Below the pieces are notes generated by a model. It was not told where the DNA came from, did no database searches, and saw nothing but the letters and a program-made list of their open reading frames with translations. A stretch of DNA of 32,900 nt from an uncultured Candidatus Poseidoniales archaeon (GTDB lineage: Archaea; Thermoplasmatota; Poseidoniia; Poseidoniales; Poseidoniaceae), in the NCBI GenBank assembly GCA_000246735.1, contig CM001443.1:874334-907233 (forward strand). Reading direction: 5' to 3'. Positions 9,827 through 19,570 of this stretch are shown here, in pieces; position 1 is the first letter of the stretch; every line of letters begins with the position of its first letter. The position numbers and the translations under genes were made by a program.

Positions 9827-12800
9827 TGCCTCGCCGAGACGATCTGAAGACCATCATGGTTCTTGGAAGCGGCCCGATTAAAATTGGGCAAGCTGCAGAA
9901 TTTGACTTCTCAGGAAGCCAAGCGGTCCAAGCCCTACGGGAGGACGGGTACGAAGTTATTCTTGTCAACTCAAACCCCGCTACCATCCAAAACGATCCGG
10001 AAATGGCTGACAAAATCTACATCGAGCCGCTGATCCCCGACACCGTTCGACGCATTTTGGAAATCGAAAAGCCATGTGCGCTCCTTGCTGGCATGGGCGG
10101 TCAGACTGCACTGAACATTGCAAGTGAATTGGCGCATGATGGCTCATTGGATCGAATTGGTGTGGAATTGATTGGATCTGACCTTGATGCAATTGACAAA
10201 GCAGAAGACCGTGAACTGTTCAATGAAGTGTGCGAGTCAATTGGACTTCCAATTTCTGAAGCCATTGCCTGCAACACGATGGAAGCAGTTCTTGCTGCCG
10301 CCGAAGAAATCGGTAGTTGGCCGATTCTTATACGCCCTGCGTTCACACTCGGCGGCCTGGGCGGGGGTACGGCTTGGGACATTGGACAACTTGTCGAAAT
10401 TGCCACACTCGGCCTCCGAAATTCCAGAATCAATCAAGTGTTGATTGAGGAATCAATCCTCGGCTGGCAGGAACTTGAGTACGAAGTCATGCGTGATGGC
10501 GCCGATAACGCCACCATTGTGTGCACAATGGAAAACATTGATCCAATGGGCGTTCACACTGGTGAATCGACCGTTGTCGCTCCTTTGCAGTCCTTCTCTG
10601 ATGCAGATCACCAAATCCTTCGGGACCAAGCCCTCAAACTCATTCGTGAGTTGAACATCAAGGGCGGATGCAATGTTCAATTTGCCTTCAATCAGTTCAC
10701 TGGTGAGATACGTGTTATCGAAGTGAACCCTCGTGTGTCAAGGTCGTCTGCTTTGGCAAGCAAAGCGACGGGGTACCCTATTGCTCGTATGGCCGCTAAA
10801 ATCGCTGTTGGCTACACACTTGACGAACTCCCGAACCCAATCACAGGGGAAGGCACCACCGCAGCGTTCGAGCCAACCCTCGATTATTGCGTTGTGAAAA
10901 TTCCTCGCTGGCCCTTTGACAAGTTTCGAACAGCCGACAGGACGCTTGGGACTTCGATGAAGTCCACGGGCGAAGTGATGGCCATTGGGCGCAATTTCGA
11001 AGAAGCGTTCCTCAAGGCTTGGGCTTCATTGGAGCAAGGCTGCGCCCACCCACGTCCATTGACTCGGGCGGACGAGAGCGAAGGCGATGGCATGGCAGAG
11101 CGGGCGTTGACACAACTCCCTGACAGCACCCTCGTGGAATGGTGCCGCGTCGCAACCGATCGACGCATGGGTGCTTTAATCGAGGCATTCCGTCGTGGAT
11201 GGTCGGTTGAAAAGGTCCATGAGATCACACGAATCACGCGCTGGTTCCTCTATAGATTCGAGAACATCGCCCGTACAGAGCGTTCGATTACCGATTTGCA
11301 TGCCACTCCTGCGGAACTCACCCGAGAGCAACTCAAATCTTGGAAGAGCCTCGGGTTCAGTGACGCCCACATTGCCGATGCGTTGGCTGGCTTCCCTCCA
11401 ACTGGGCCGAAGTCACTGCAACCAGGGTTTGATGAAGAGGCCGTCATGAAGCGAAGGCACAGCTTAGGTCTCCACCCTCGATACCGCATGGTTGATTCAT
11501 GTGCTGCAGAATTTGCTGCTAAGACTCCATATTACTATTCAACCTACGAGATCGATGATGAGGTTGGTGTAGACTTGCTTCCAAATATTGAAACTCGAAC
11601 GAAGGAACGCCTTGTCACCGTGGGGAGCGGTCCAATTCGTATCGGGCAAGGCATTGAATTTGATTATGGATGCGTTCACGCTGTGAAGGCCATTCGAGCC
11701 GCTGGAAAGGATGCTGTGCTGATCAACAACAATCCTGAGACAGTCTCGACCGATTTCGATACCTCCGACCGGCTCTATTTCGAGCCATTAACCCTCGAGT
11801 ATGTCTCAGAAGTCTTGCTCCGTGAGCAGGCACATGGAATCCTCCTCCAATTTGGCGGTCAGACTGCAATCAATCTCGCCTTGCCTCTCAACAACCGCCT
11901 TCCACTCCTCGCCCCGAAAGGGCTTGATCTGTCAATTATGGGCACCTCTTGCGATGCGGTTGACGAAGCAAGCGACCGTGAGCGATTCGAAGCCTTTGCG
12001 AAGCGAATTAACTTGCAAATGCCACGAGGTGCGACAGGAACCACGTCTGATGACGTTCGGGCTGCAGTTGAACTCATTGGTTTCCCAGTCCTTATTCGGC
12101 CATCGTATGTTCTTGGTGGAAGGGGCATGGAAATTCTGGCCAATCAGCAGCAATTAGATGCTTACTTGCGTGAGGCCTATCTTGCACCTGACAAGCCATT
12201 GCTCGTCGATGAGTACCTTGGCCATGCAACAGAAATCGATGTCGATGCAGCCGCAGATGGTGAAGAGGTCCTGATTGGAGCCATCATGGAGCACCTTGAG
12301 GAAGCTGGCATTCACTCAGGTGACTCGACGTGTTTCATTCCTACCCAAAACATTCCTGACTCCATGCTCAAGAGGATTGAGGAGCAAACCAAAGCCATCG
12401 GTCTGGGTTTGAACATCAAAGGATGTTTCAACATCCAGTTTGCCATACAAGGCGATCAACTATACACCCTTGAAGTGAATCCACGCTCCTCACGAACTGT
12501 ACCGTTTGTTGCGAAAGCCACAGGGCTGCCAATGGCTCGAATCGCAGCCAATGTGACCATTGGTATCCCACTCGCCAAGCAAACCATCCCTCAGCGAACA
12601 ACAGGTCAAGTTTGCGTGAAGGCGCCCGTGTTCCCATTCATCAAACTGCGAGGTCTCGACCCCGCCCCCGGGCCAGAAATGAAGTCAACCGGTGAAGTGT
12701 ACGGTTCCGACATATCTGCCGATGTGGCCTACCTCAAGGCACGAATTGCCACTGAGGTGCCTGTTGCAAGTGAAGGTGGAGCCTACTTGACGGTGCGCAA

Positions 12801-13170
12801 CGACGACAAGGAACGCTTGGTCCCAATCGCCCAAAATTTGGTTGAACTTGGTTTCACACTCTATGCAACGCCAGGTACGTGTGATGTGCTTCGCGCCAAC
12901 GACGTCCCGGTAACAGTTGCCTATAGAATAGCGGATAAGATGCATCCTGATGCCCTCGACTTGATGCGTGAAGGAAAGGTCTCCTTCATTGTGAACGTGC
13001 CAACTGTGTCCGGAGGCGCAGTGCGTGACGGGAACATGATGCGACGGCTTGCTGTTGAACTCAACATTCCATTTGTCACGACATTGCGAGGGGCAGCAAT
13101 GGAGGTTGCAGCAATGAAGGCAGCCATGTCTGGTCCATTGGAACCACGTCGATTGACGGTTCATTACTGA
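9826..13170 (+). CDS. carB: Carbamoyl-phosphate synthase large subunit
   Basis: About 1114 aa with duplicated ATP-grasp halves (MVLGSGPIKIGQAAEFDFSGSQAVQAL / VTVGSGPIRIGQGIEFDYGCVHAVKA). ATG at 9826 overlaps the carA stop as TGATG. Confidence 0.97.
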   Translation: MPRRDDLKTIMVLGSGPIKIGQAAEFDFSGSQAVQALREDGYEVILVNSNPATIQNDPEMADKIYIEPLIPDTVRRILEIEKPCALLAGMGGQTALNIASELAHDGSLDRIGVELIGSDLDAIDKAEDRELFNEVCESIGLPISEAIACNTMEAVLAAAEEIGSWPILIRPAFTLGGLGGGTAWDIGQLVEIATLGLRNSRINQVLIEESILGWQELEYEVMRDGADNATIVCTMENIDPMGVHTGESTVVAPLQSFSDADHQILRDQALKLIRELNIKGGCNVQFAFNQFTGEIRVIEVNPRVSRSSALASKATGYPIARMAAKIAVGYTLDELPNPITGEGTTAAFEPTLDYCVVKIPRWPFDKFRTADRTLGTSMKSTGEVMAIGRNFEEAFLKAWASLEQGCAHPRPLTRADESEGDGMAERALTQLPDSTLVEWCRVATDRRMGALIEAFRRGWSVEKVHEITRITRWFLYRFENIARTERSITDLHATPAELTREQLKSWKSLGFSDAHIADALAGFPPTGPKSLQPGFDEEAVMKRRHSLGLHPRYRMVDSCAAEFAAKTPYYYSTYEIDDEVGVDLLPNIETRTKERLVTVGSGPIRIGQGIEFDYGCVHAVKAIRAAGKDAVLINNNPETVSTDFDTSDRLYFEPLTLEYVSEVLLREQAHGILLQFGGQTAINLALPLNNRLPLLAPKGLDLSIMGTSCDAVDEASDRERFEAFAKRINLQMPRGATGTTSDDVRAAVELIGFPVLIRPSYVLGGRGMEILANQQQLDAYLREAYLAPDKPLLVDEYLGHATEIDVDAAADGEEVLIGAIMEHLEEAGIHSGDSTCFIPTQNIPDSMLKRIEEQTKAIGLGLNIKGCFNIQFAIQGDQLYTLEVNPRSSRTVPFVAKATGLPMARIAANVTIGIPLAKQTIPQRTTGQVCVKAPVFPFIKLRGLDPAPGPEMKSTGEVYGSDISADVAYLKARIATEVPVASEGGAYLTVRNDDKERLVPIAQNLVELGFTLYATPGTCDVLRANDVPVTVAYRIADKMHPDALDLMREGKVSFIVNVPTVSGGAVRDGNMMRRLAVELNIPFVTTLRGAAMEVAAMKAAMSGPLEPRRLTVHY

Positions 13171-13172
13171 GA

Positions 13173-14444
13173 TCAGCACGCATTGTAAGCATCGATGATG
13201 TACTTCGTGAGTGGACTTGTCCACGCTAATTCACTGATGCCTGCTTCGCCTTCGAGGTCGTAAATTCGGACCACATCTCGGACCCTCACATTGCCTTCAC
13301 TTGAGCGCGCAAGAATTGTAGCAGGTTTGATGGCTTTACCTGTGCCATGAGGGTCATAGACTGTATCCAATGCATCGCTCAAGAACCAATCGGCTTTGCC
13401 GCCAGCCTCTCCTTCGTATGTTTTCTTAACCTTCTTCGGTCCGAACATACCGCTCGACTTTTTCTTCTTTGTATCAGATGCTGCCTTCGTAGCAGCCTTC
13501 TTTGCCGAATCGGGCTTGCCTCTGGTGCTCTGTTTCTTTGGTGAATCGGATGCGCTAGCACCAGCACTTGCTGCTGAGCGGCCTTTGAATTCTGTTTCCA
13601 TCTCTGCGCGGATTTCCTTTTCAAGTTCCTTTCGGATTGACTTTTCCAACTGTTCACGGAGTTTGGCTTCTATGACTGTTGGATCGCCCTTAGCAGCTTT
13701 GGAGATTGCATCGTCGCGCTCGTCTTTCATGGCCTGCATGACGTTGAGGTAATGAGCGGCGACTTGAATCAGGGATGTTTCCATCGAAGCCTCAAGTTGC
13801 ATTGACACAACTGCTCCAGAAGAGTCTCTCCATTTGCGCCATTGAAGCATGGTGTTGGCGTGAATGTCGGAACCACATTTTGGGCAAAAACTTCGCTTTG
13901 GCGGCTTGAGGACAGGGATGGCGCGCATTGCCTCAGGATCAATACCATCGTGTTCACCACTTGCCACATCGTGAATGTGAGTTGATGCTTCCATGCCGTT
14001 GTCCATCGCATCACGGAAGAGGCCTTCACTCAAATCGAGTTTTCCCGCTTGGATGAGATCCCAACCATTGGTTCCACGCACGACAGCTCGAACTGCAGCG
14101 CTCGCTGCTGGTGATTGACCCCATTCGTGGTTTGAGTACAGAGTGGTTTTTGTTTCCTCCAGTTCAGTACCAAAGGCGCTTGCTAAGTCTATGTCTTCGC
14201 CTTCAGCGGGTGCAGCAATGCCGAGTAGGATTGGATTTGCACCTTCCTCGACCCTCGCAATCATGTCGAATTTCTCAGCCATCGAGAGGTCTTCGCGGTG
14301 GCGAATGACTTCTTTGAGTTGATTCAAGTCGTGACCTGTTGCAGTAATGGGGCCTTGGGCGGTGAGGTCGTGTCCACATGAAAGACAAAATTTCCCCGCT
14401 GCTTCAACACCTGATTCACAGGTTGGACAATAAACGCCCGCCAT
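13173..14444 (-). CDS. Zinc-ribbon protein with coiled-coil/Lys-Ala-rich linker, function unknown
   Basis: N-terminal CPTC...CLSCG and internal CPKCGSD; EKSIRKELEKEIRAEME helical stretch; KKAATKAASDTKKKK basic linker. Confidence 0.65.
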   Translation of the reverse strand: MAGVYCPTCESGVEAAGKFCLSCGHDLTAQGPITATGHDLNQLKEVIRHREDLSMAEKFDMIARVEEGANPILLGIAAPAEGEDIDLASAFGTELEETKTTLYSNHEWGQSPAASAAVRAVVRGTNGWDLIQAGKLDLSEGLFRDAMDNGMEASTHIHDVASGEHDGIDPEAMRAIPVLKPPKRSFCPKCGSDIHANTMLQWRKWRDSSGAVVSMQLEASMETSLIQVAAHYLNVMQAMKDERDDAISKAAKGDPTVIEAKLREQLEKSIRKELEKEIRAEMETEFKGRSAASAGASASDSPKKQSTRGKPDSAKKAATKAASDTKKKKSSGMFGPKKVKKTYEGEAGGKADWFLSDALDTVYDPHGTGKAIKPATILARSSEGNVRVRDVVRIYDLEGEAGISELAWTSPLTKYIIDAYNAC

Positions 14445-14561
14445 ATTCGGTTATGCACGGTCACCTCTTTTGAATGGTGATGGTCAAATCACGTTATTTC
14501 GGTGCGGACAAAGGCCCATCCTTTGAATCGGAAGCGTGGCATAACAATGGATTGCATTCTT

Positions 14562-16166
14562 TCATTCGACATGGGCTGCGCATGCTTTGAGCAAATCGAC
14601 AATCTCATTTTGTTCCATTTCAGCCAAAATCGGAGCCAATCTTGGTCCCCGCTCCTTGCCCATGAGCGCAGCATATGCAGCCCTGTAGCCCATCTTGGGA
14701 CTCAAGTCGAGATCTTTGGCAGACTGAGGTATAGCACTCCCGATGTTTGTGGCATTCCACTCACACTGCTCAAGCGTAACTGCAAGAGTGGAAAGAACGG
14801 ATTTCTCTTCCTGGCTCAGGTCGTTCAATGCCTCCACATTTGGAGTTGAGAGGACACTGATCTTCATTTCTTCAGGGAAGTGCTTCGAGGCAATCCACGC
14901 TCGCATTCGGGAGAGTCGGTCGGTCATTGCTTGAGTTGGTTCCGTGATCGCACCAGCATTGCGTAGGCTTTCCCATACGCCATCATCAGTCGACTTGGTT
15001 TGAGCAAGTAAGGCGAGGTGCCTGAAGGTCACGGCGGTCGCTTGAGCGGCCATCCCTTCCTCGACGGCGGCCATTCGCATGGCACCTGCGGCATCTTCAA
15101 CCTGCACACGCTGCCTTCGGCTTAATCCATCATCCAATAATTCGGCCTCGAAATCCCTTGCGGCAAGACGTTCATATTCATCAGCGAGGTTGACAAGGCT
15201 CATGCCAGTATCGAACTCTATCGCCTTGTTCGGTTTGGACTTCGCCACCAAGAGTCGGAGGATTTCTGGAGGCACCAAGTCCAATGCTTCGATTGGGCCA
15301 ATCGTGTTGCCTGCAGATGATGACATAGCGCCTTGACCCTTGAGGCTGATCCATTCATAGGTGAGCGGATGAGGTGGTTCGTGGCCGAGGATTTGTACAA
15401 TCTCTCTTCCTGTCGCATATGAGCCTCCTGCTGCACCGTGGTCTTTTCCGAATGGCTCACATGTGACGCCAATCCATCCCCACTTTGCAGGCCAATCAAT
15501 TCGCCATGGCAACTTTCCTTCACCTTTGGAAATGTCTGAAGAGCCAGTCTCGCCGTGCATGTCCTTCCAATGGACGAGTGGGTATTCGTAGCCTGTGACG
15601 GTCACGCCATCGAGTGATCCTTTGGAGTCAAGAGGGCTCCAAGGGAACCAATTTTCTGGTAATTCCCTGCTCGAAATTCGCTCGATGGCTTCCCGAATTT
15701 CATCCGCTCGGTCGCAAGCAATCTTGGCCAATGCATCGAATCGACCCGATCGGTAGGACTCGAGGTTATCGATGATTCTCGGTCGAACGCCAATTTGCTC
15801 CAGTGCTTGGAGAAATGGCTTCAGAAAGTGATCTCCATAGGTCCATCCTTCCTTTTCAAAGCGAGGCCAGTCGGGGTTCCCATCTGCATCAGGCGCGGGA
15901 ATCGAACCGAGCTGGTGGCCGATGAATTGTTCATACTCTGGGCCAAGGAAATCATACACCTTCCTCAGTGGATCAGCTGTGTCGACGATGAACACGAATT
16001 CCACATCAAGGCCTGCGTTGCGTGCGGCTCGGGCAATCATGTCGCCGGTGAGAATTTCTCGCAGGTGGCCAATATGGAATTCACCGCTTGGCGTTATGCC
16101 CGTTGAGACAATGTGTTTCTCACCCTTATGGCTCAGCGCCTTCGCCGCCACATCTGCCCAGTGCAT
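14562..16166 (-). CDS. lysS: Class I lysyl-tRNA synthetase
   Basis: STGITPSGEFHIGHLREILTGDMIARA (HIGH region), GQGAMSSSAGNTIGP (KMSKS-equivalent), LVHWKDMHGETGSSDISKGEGKLPWRIDWPAKWGWIGVTCEPFGKDH typical of class I LysRS. Confidence 0.92.
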   Translation of the reverse strand: MHWADVAAKALSHKGEKHIVSTGITPSGEFHIGHLREILTGDMIARAARNAGLDVEFVFIVDTADPLRKVYDFLGPEYEQFIGHQLGSIPAPDADGNPDWPRFEKEGWTYGDHFLKPFLQALEQIGVRPRIIDNLESYRSGRFDALAKIACDRADEIREAIERISSRELPENWFPWSPLDSKGSLDGVTVTGYEYPLVHWKDMHGETGSSDISKGEGKLPWRIDWPAKWGWIGVTCEPFGKDHGAAGGSYATGREIVQILGHEPPHPLTYEWISLKGQGAMSSSAGNTIGPIEALDLVPPEILRLLVAKSKPNKAIEFDTGMSLVNLADEYERLAARDFEAELLDDGLSRRQRVQVEDAAGAMRMAAVEEGMAAQATAVTFRHLALLAQTKSTDDGVWESLRNAGAITEPTQAMTDRLSRMRAWIASKHFPEEMKISVLSTPNVEALNDLSQEEKSVLSTLAVTLEQCEWNATNIGSAIPQSAKDLDLSPKMGYRAAYAALMGKERGPRLAPILAEMEQNEIVDLLKACAAHVE

Positions 16167-16177
16167 GCATCTTCACC

Positions 16178-16771
16178 TCAAACAGGAACGGCGCGGATGA
16201 TGCCTCTGAGTGGGACATCCTTGATTTCGTTCCGAGTGGTTTTGTTAACGAGCACAACGGCAAGGCCAACTTCGCCACCGACTGCTCGAATCGCTTCGAT
16301 GGTTTTACCCATTGTCACGCCAGAAGAGAGCACGTCGTCAATGATCACGACTTTCTTTCCAGCCACCTTGCCGTACTTGTTGGAGAGGACACCTTTGCCG
16401 TCTTCACCTTCGACGTTTCTGAAAATCGTGAATTCTGCGCCAAGGTTACGTGCGACTTCGTGAGCGAATGTGATGCCGTTGATCGAGATGCCGACCACTG
16501 TGTCGATGTCTGCGAGGCCAAGTTCTTCATCTGCGACATCGGCCATAATCGTGCCGACAGCAGCGATGCGCTCAGGTCGAACACCAATGCTCCGCCAGCC
16601 GATTCGTACATCGGTCGGACGGTCCTCGGTGCCACCTTCTGTCAAAAGCCACGAAATGGTGTCTTGTGAGAGTGAAAGTTCATCAGCAATTTGTTGAGAA
16701 TTTAACCCTTCTTTTCGCATGCCAAATGCTTGTGCTCTTAGTTCTTCGATGCTCAAAACCATACTACTCAT
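16178..16771 (-). CDS. gfcR: PRPP-binding transcriptional regulator, GfcR/orotate phosphoribosyltransferase-like with N-terminal HTH
   Basis: HTH-like GLNSQQIADELSLSQDTISWLLTEG plus PRTase loop VVIIDDVLSSGVTMGKTIEAIRAVGG; the fusion is typical of archaeal GfcR. Confidence 0.8.
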   Translation of the reverse strand: MSSMVLSIEELRAQAFGMRKEGLNSQQIADELSLSQDTISWLLTEGGTEDRPTDVRIGWRSIGVRPERIAAVGTIMADVADEELGLADIDTVVGISINGITFAHEVARNLGAEFTIFRNVEGEDGKGVLSNKYGKVAGKKVVIIDDVLSSGVTMGKTIEAIRAVGGEVGLAVVLVNKTTRNEIKDVPLRGIIRAVPV

Positions 16772-16854
16772 GATGCGCTGATGACTCAACCTCATGAATC
16801 CTTTGCCAGTTCGCCTCCGATGGCTTCAAGATAGAGCGGCACAGGCATTGACGC

Positions 16855-17265
16855 ATGAGCGACTTCGATTACGAGTCCCTGCTCGACCGAGCACGAGAGA
16901 ACATCCCAGAGGAAATCTCATCGCGTTCACGATGGCGATTGCCTCCTCCGCAAATTCTAATCGAAGGACAGAACACGATTTTCCGTAATTTCAATGAGGT
17001 TGTTTCCATGATGGATCGAGATGACAATCACGTGTACCAGTACATTCTCAATGAATTGGGTACTTCCGGTTCCCGTGACGGGCCTCGTGCTCGCTTCAAG
17101 GGGCGAATCCCTCCTAAGCGCATCAAGAAGACGATTGCAAACTACGTCAATGCCTACATCAAGTGCAGCCAGTGCTCCGCACCCGATACACACTTTGTGA
17201 AGCAAGACCGAACCACGCTCCTCAAGTGCCAGGCATGTGGTGCGACTCGCCCTGTTAAACTTTGA
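16855..17265 (+). CDS. eif2b: Translation initiation factor aIF2 subunit beta
   Basis: YESLLDRARENIPE..., RFKGRIPPKRIKKTIANYVNAYIKCSQCSAPDT...LLKCQACGATRPVKL: aIF2-beta core and C4 zinc ribbon. Confidence 0.93.
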   Translation: MSDFDYESLLDRARENIPEEISSRSRWRLPPPQILIEGQNTIFRNFNEVVSMMDRDDNHVYQYILNELGTSGSRDGPRARFKGRIPPKRIKKTIANYVNAYIKCSQCSAPDTHFVKQDRTTLLKCQACGATRPVKL

Positions 17266-17295
17266 AGCGCCTATCCTTCTATAGAGAGGGGCTTG

Positions 17296-17326
17296 ACACA
17301 TTGTGTTACTTTTTCACTTGGAAAAA
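17296..17326. repeat. Two adjacent small inverted repeats: ACACA-T-TGTGT (17296-17306) and TTTTTC-acttg-GAAAAA (17310-17326)
   Basis: Read directly in the 122-bp gap between aIF2-beta and the lipoprotein gene. Confidence 0.6.
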
Positions 17327-17387
17327 TGTCAGTTGTTTCGAGTCCTCAAATGCATAACATAAATGGAGAGGTCTGTTAGGCCAAGCC

Positions 17388-18959
17388 ATGCGAGCCAAGG
17401 CTCTAATGCTCTGTTTTTTTGTGGCAACCCTCTCCCTATCAGGGTGCTTTGGTGCTGAAGAAGTCGAGAAAGAGGAACAAGAGGTGACGGTGACTGACCA
17501 GCGTATCTTTGTCACGGATGGAACAGGTGCTTCTGTCGGGGTTGCACCAATTGAGATGGAATTCACCTTCAGTGATGTAGGTGAAACTGGAAAAGAACCC
17601 AGCATCGGTATCACATCCAGCGGTTGTATGTTCTTCATTGCCATGGAAAAACCAATGCGCTCGTGCGATGCTGGTGAATCATGGATCGATTCGAAAGACA
17701 TCACGCAAGCGCCTTTCACGAGCGATCCGTATGGATGGGTCGACCCGGTCACAGACCGAGTGTTCAACATTCACATGATGGGTCTTGAATCGACCTGGAT
17801 TGGCTGGTCTGATAACGACGGTGAATCGTGGATGGGTAACCCGCACGATTCCGGTACTACGCCACTGAACGATCACATCAAGCTCGCAACCGGGCCATGG
17901 GTTGACGGAGCATACGGGCTTGTGGGGCAACTCAACCCAACCTACGAAACAGCTGTCTACTTCTGTTTCAACAAACTTGTTGGGATTTCTTGTTTCACCA
18001 GTTTTGACGGTGGTGCAACGTTTGAGGTTGGAGGGGACATCGTCGGCCTCGCTTCCACAAATGGCGGTCTTCATGGTGCAATCACCACCGCTCCGGATGG
18101 CACGGTGTACGTCACTCCCCGCGTGCCAACCCCGACCCTCATTCTCTCCAAAGACAACGGCCTCAACTGGGAAGAGCGCACTATGGGTGAAGACGCAGGG
18201 ACGCCAAATCCACGAAAGAATTCAGAGGTCGCTACCGATAGTGAATCCAATGCCTATCACATCTGGACTGGTGCAGACTTTGGCATTTACATGTCACGTA
18301 GCACTGATTCAGGCGACACATGGGAGCAAACAAGCACCCGGATTAGTCCAATCGAGGTCATCTCAACTGCATTCCCGCAGGTTGACGCAGGTGACCCCGG
18401 ACGAATCGCCTTCACCTACCTTGGAAGCGAGAACGCAGAAGTGCTGAATACAACCGACATCGATGGGAACAACTGGGATGGAAACCCCCACTATGCGACA
18501 GGAAATGTATCCTATGACATCTACGTGACCTACAGTCTCAACGCCCTCGATGAAGATCCAATCTTCCACACCTACCGCCTTTCTGACGACCCCGTGCAGA
18601 TCGGTAGCATGTGCTTGAACAGTGGTGATTGCCGAACAGATGCTGGCGGCTCAAACAGAAACTTACTCGACTTCAACGATCTCACAATTGACCTTGAGGG
18701 TCGTGTGTACATTGCTTTCGCAGATGGTTGCATCGATGCGTGCGCAACGGGCAACAACTCACAGCCCGAAGATTCCCGAGCAGGGCGTGGTTCTGTTTAC
18801 TTCATGAACAACGGTCCAAGCCTGTATGTGGAAAAGGGTGTTCTCAACGACAAGCCTGGTGGTTCTGGGATGGCAGCATCTCTTCCTGTTCAGTGCTTGG
18901 CAGACCCTTGCATGGCCACAGATCGAGAGCAAGAGTCTGAACTTGCCGAAGATGCCTGA
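17388..18959 (+). CDS. Secreted lipoprotein with sialidase/BNR (Asp-box) beta-propeller-like repeats
   Basis: Signal peptide and lipobox MRAKALMLCFFVATLSLSGCFG; repeated Asp-box-like SDNDGESWMG, SKDNGLNWEE, STDSGDTWEQ, FDGGATFEVG. Confidence 0.8.
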   Translation: MRAKALMLCFFVATLSLSGCFGAEEVEKEEQEVTVTDQRIFVTDGTGASVGVAPIEMEFTFSDVGETGKEPSIGITSSGCMFFIAMEKPMRSCDAGESWIDSKDITQAPFTSDPYGWVDPVTDRVFNIHMMGLESTWIGWSDNDGESWMGNPHDSGTTPLNDHIKLATGPWVDGAYGLVGQLNPTYETAVYFCFNKLVGISCFTSFDGGATFEVGGDIVGLASTNGGLHGAITTAPDGTVYVTPRVPTPTLILSKDNGLNWEERTMGEDAGTPNPRKNSEVATDSESNAYHIWTGADFGIYMSRSTDSGDTWEQTSTRISPIEVISTAFPQVDAGDPGRIAFTYLGSENAEVLNTTDIDGNNWDGNPHYATGNVSYDIYVTYSLNALDEDPIFHTYRLSDDPVQIGSMCLNSGDCRTDAGGSNRNLLDFNDLTIDLEGRVYIAFADGCIDACATGNNSQPEDSRAGRGSVYFMNNGPSLYVEKGVLNDKPGGSGMAASLPVQCLADPCMATDREQESELAEDA

Positions 18960-18973
18960 CTCGATTGTTCGGT

Positions 18974-19321
18974 TCAATCCATGCCCATCTCATGGGCCTC
19001 AGCCCCGGTGTCATGTTGCAGGTGCTCCACCATCGCCGCCACTGCATCTTCGCCTTGCAATGTATACCATACGCCTTCTGGGTAAATGACAGCCGTCGTT
19101 CCGAATTCACAAAAATCCAAGCAGCCAGATTTCTGTACACGGACATCGGTCAATCCTGCTTCCTTTGCAGCACGCTTGATCGATTGCATGAGTGCGAGGC
19201 TACCTCGCTTTCCACACGAAGGTCGAGCAGCACCTTCGGCCCGTTCATGACCACAGACGAACAAGTGTTTCCTGTAGCCAGGTTCAGTTCGTCCTTTTGG
19301 GTCGTTTGGCATGGTGGTCAC
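18974..19321 (-). CDS. Thioredoxin-like [2Fe-2S] ferredoxin family protein
   Basis: KHLFVCGHERAEGAARPSCGKRGS...VRVQKSGCLDFCEFGTTAVIYPEGVWY: C-(n)-C...C-x3-C arrangement of the thioredoxin-like ferredoxin family. Confidence 0.85.
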   Translation of the reverse strand: MTTMPNDPKGRTEPGYRKHLFVCGHERAEGAARPSCGKRGSLALMQSIKRAAKEAGLTDVRVQKSGCLDFCEFGTTAVIYPEGVWYTLQGEDAVAAMVEHLQHDTGAEAHEMGMD

Positions 19322-19566
19322 GCTTCCATTGTTTGATTAATGCGGAGTGCCAATGCCAGGTCCTTTTCGGTGATTTGATTTTTATCGTGGGTGTACAATT
19401 CGATCACGACATAGCCCCAACCAAGATGAATCTCTGGGTGATGGTTTGCGTCTTCTGACAACATTGAGATCTCATCAACAAAGGCTTTTGCTGCTGAGAA
19501 ATCCGTGAATTCAAATTCCCTCATCAAGCGGTGCTCAACGATGGCCCATCCCGTTGGGATGTCCAT
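19318..19566 (-). CDS. 4a-hydroxytetrahydrobiopterin dehydratase (pterin-4a-carbinolamine dehydratase)
   Basis: FEFTDFSAAKAFVDEISMLSEDANHHPEIHLGWGYVVIELYTHDKNQITEKDLALALRIN matches the PCD core with HHP. Confidence 0.9.
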   Translation of the reverse strand: MDIPTGWAIVEHRLMREFEFTDFSAAKAFVDEISMLSEDANHHPEIHLGWGYVVIELYTHDKNQITEKDLALALRINQTMEA

Positions 19567-19570
19567 TTAC

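Noticed and set aside
12685-13224. 179-aa minus-strand ORF antisense to the carB 3' end
   Set aside because: Cys/His/Trp-rich improbable composition; carB is unambiguous on the other strand.
16088-16669. 193-aa plus-strand ORF antisense to the GfcR gene
   Set aside because: Shadow ORF: the minus-strand frame is clearly a PRTase; the antisense translation has no family features.
16855-17265. Translation genes (aIF2-beta, aRF1, LysRS, ArgRS, Trm56, NOG1) as a special gene cluster
   Set aside because: They are interleaved with unrelated genes on both strands; no operon-like grouping beyond ordinary proximity.
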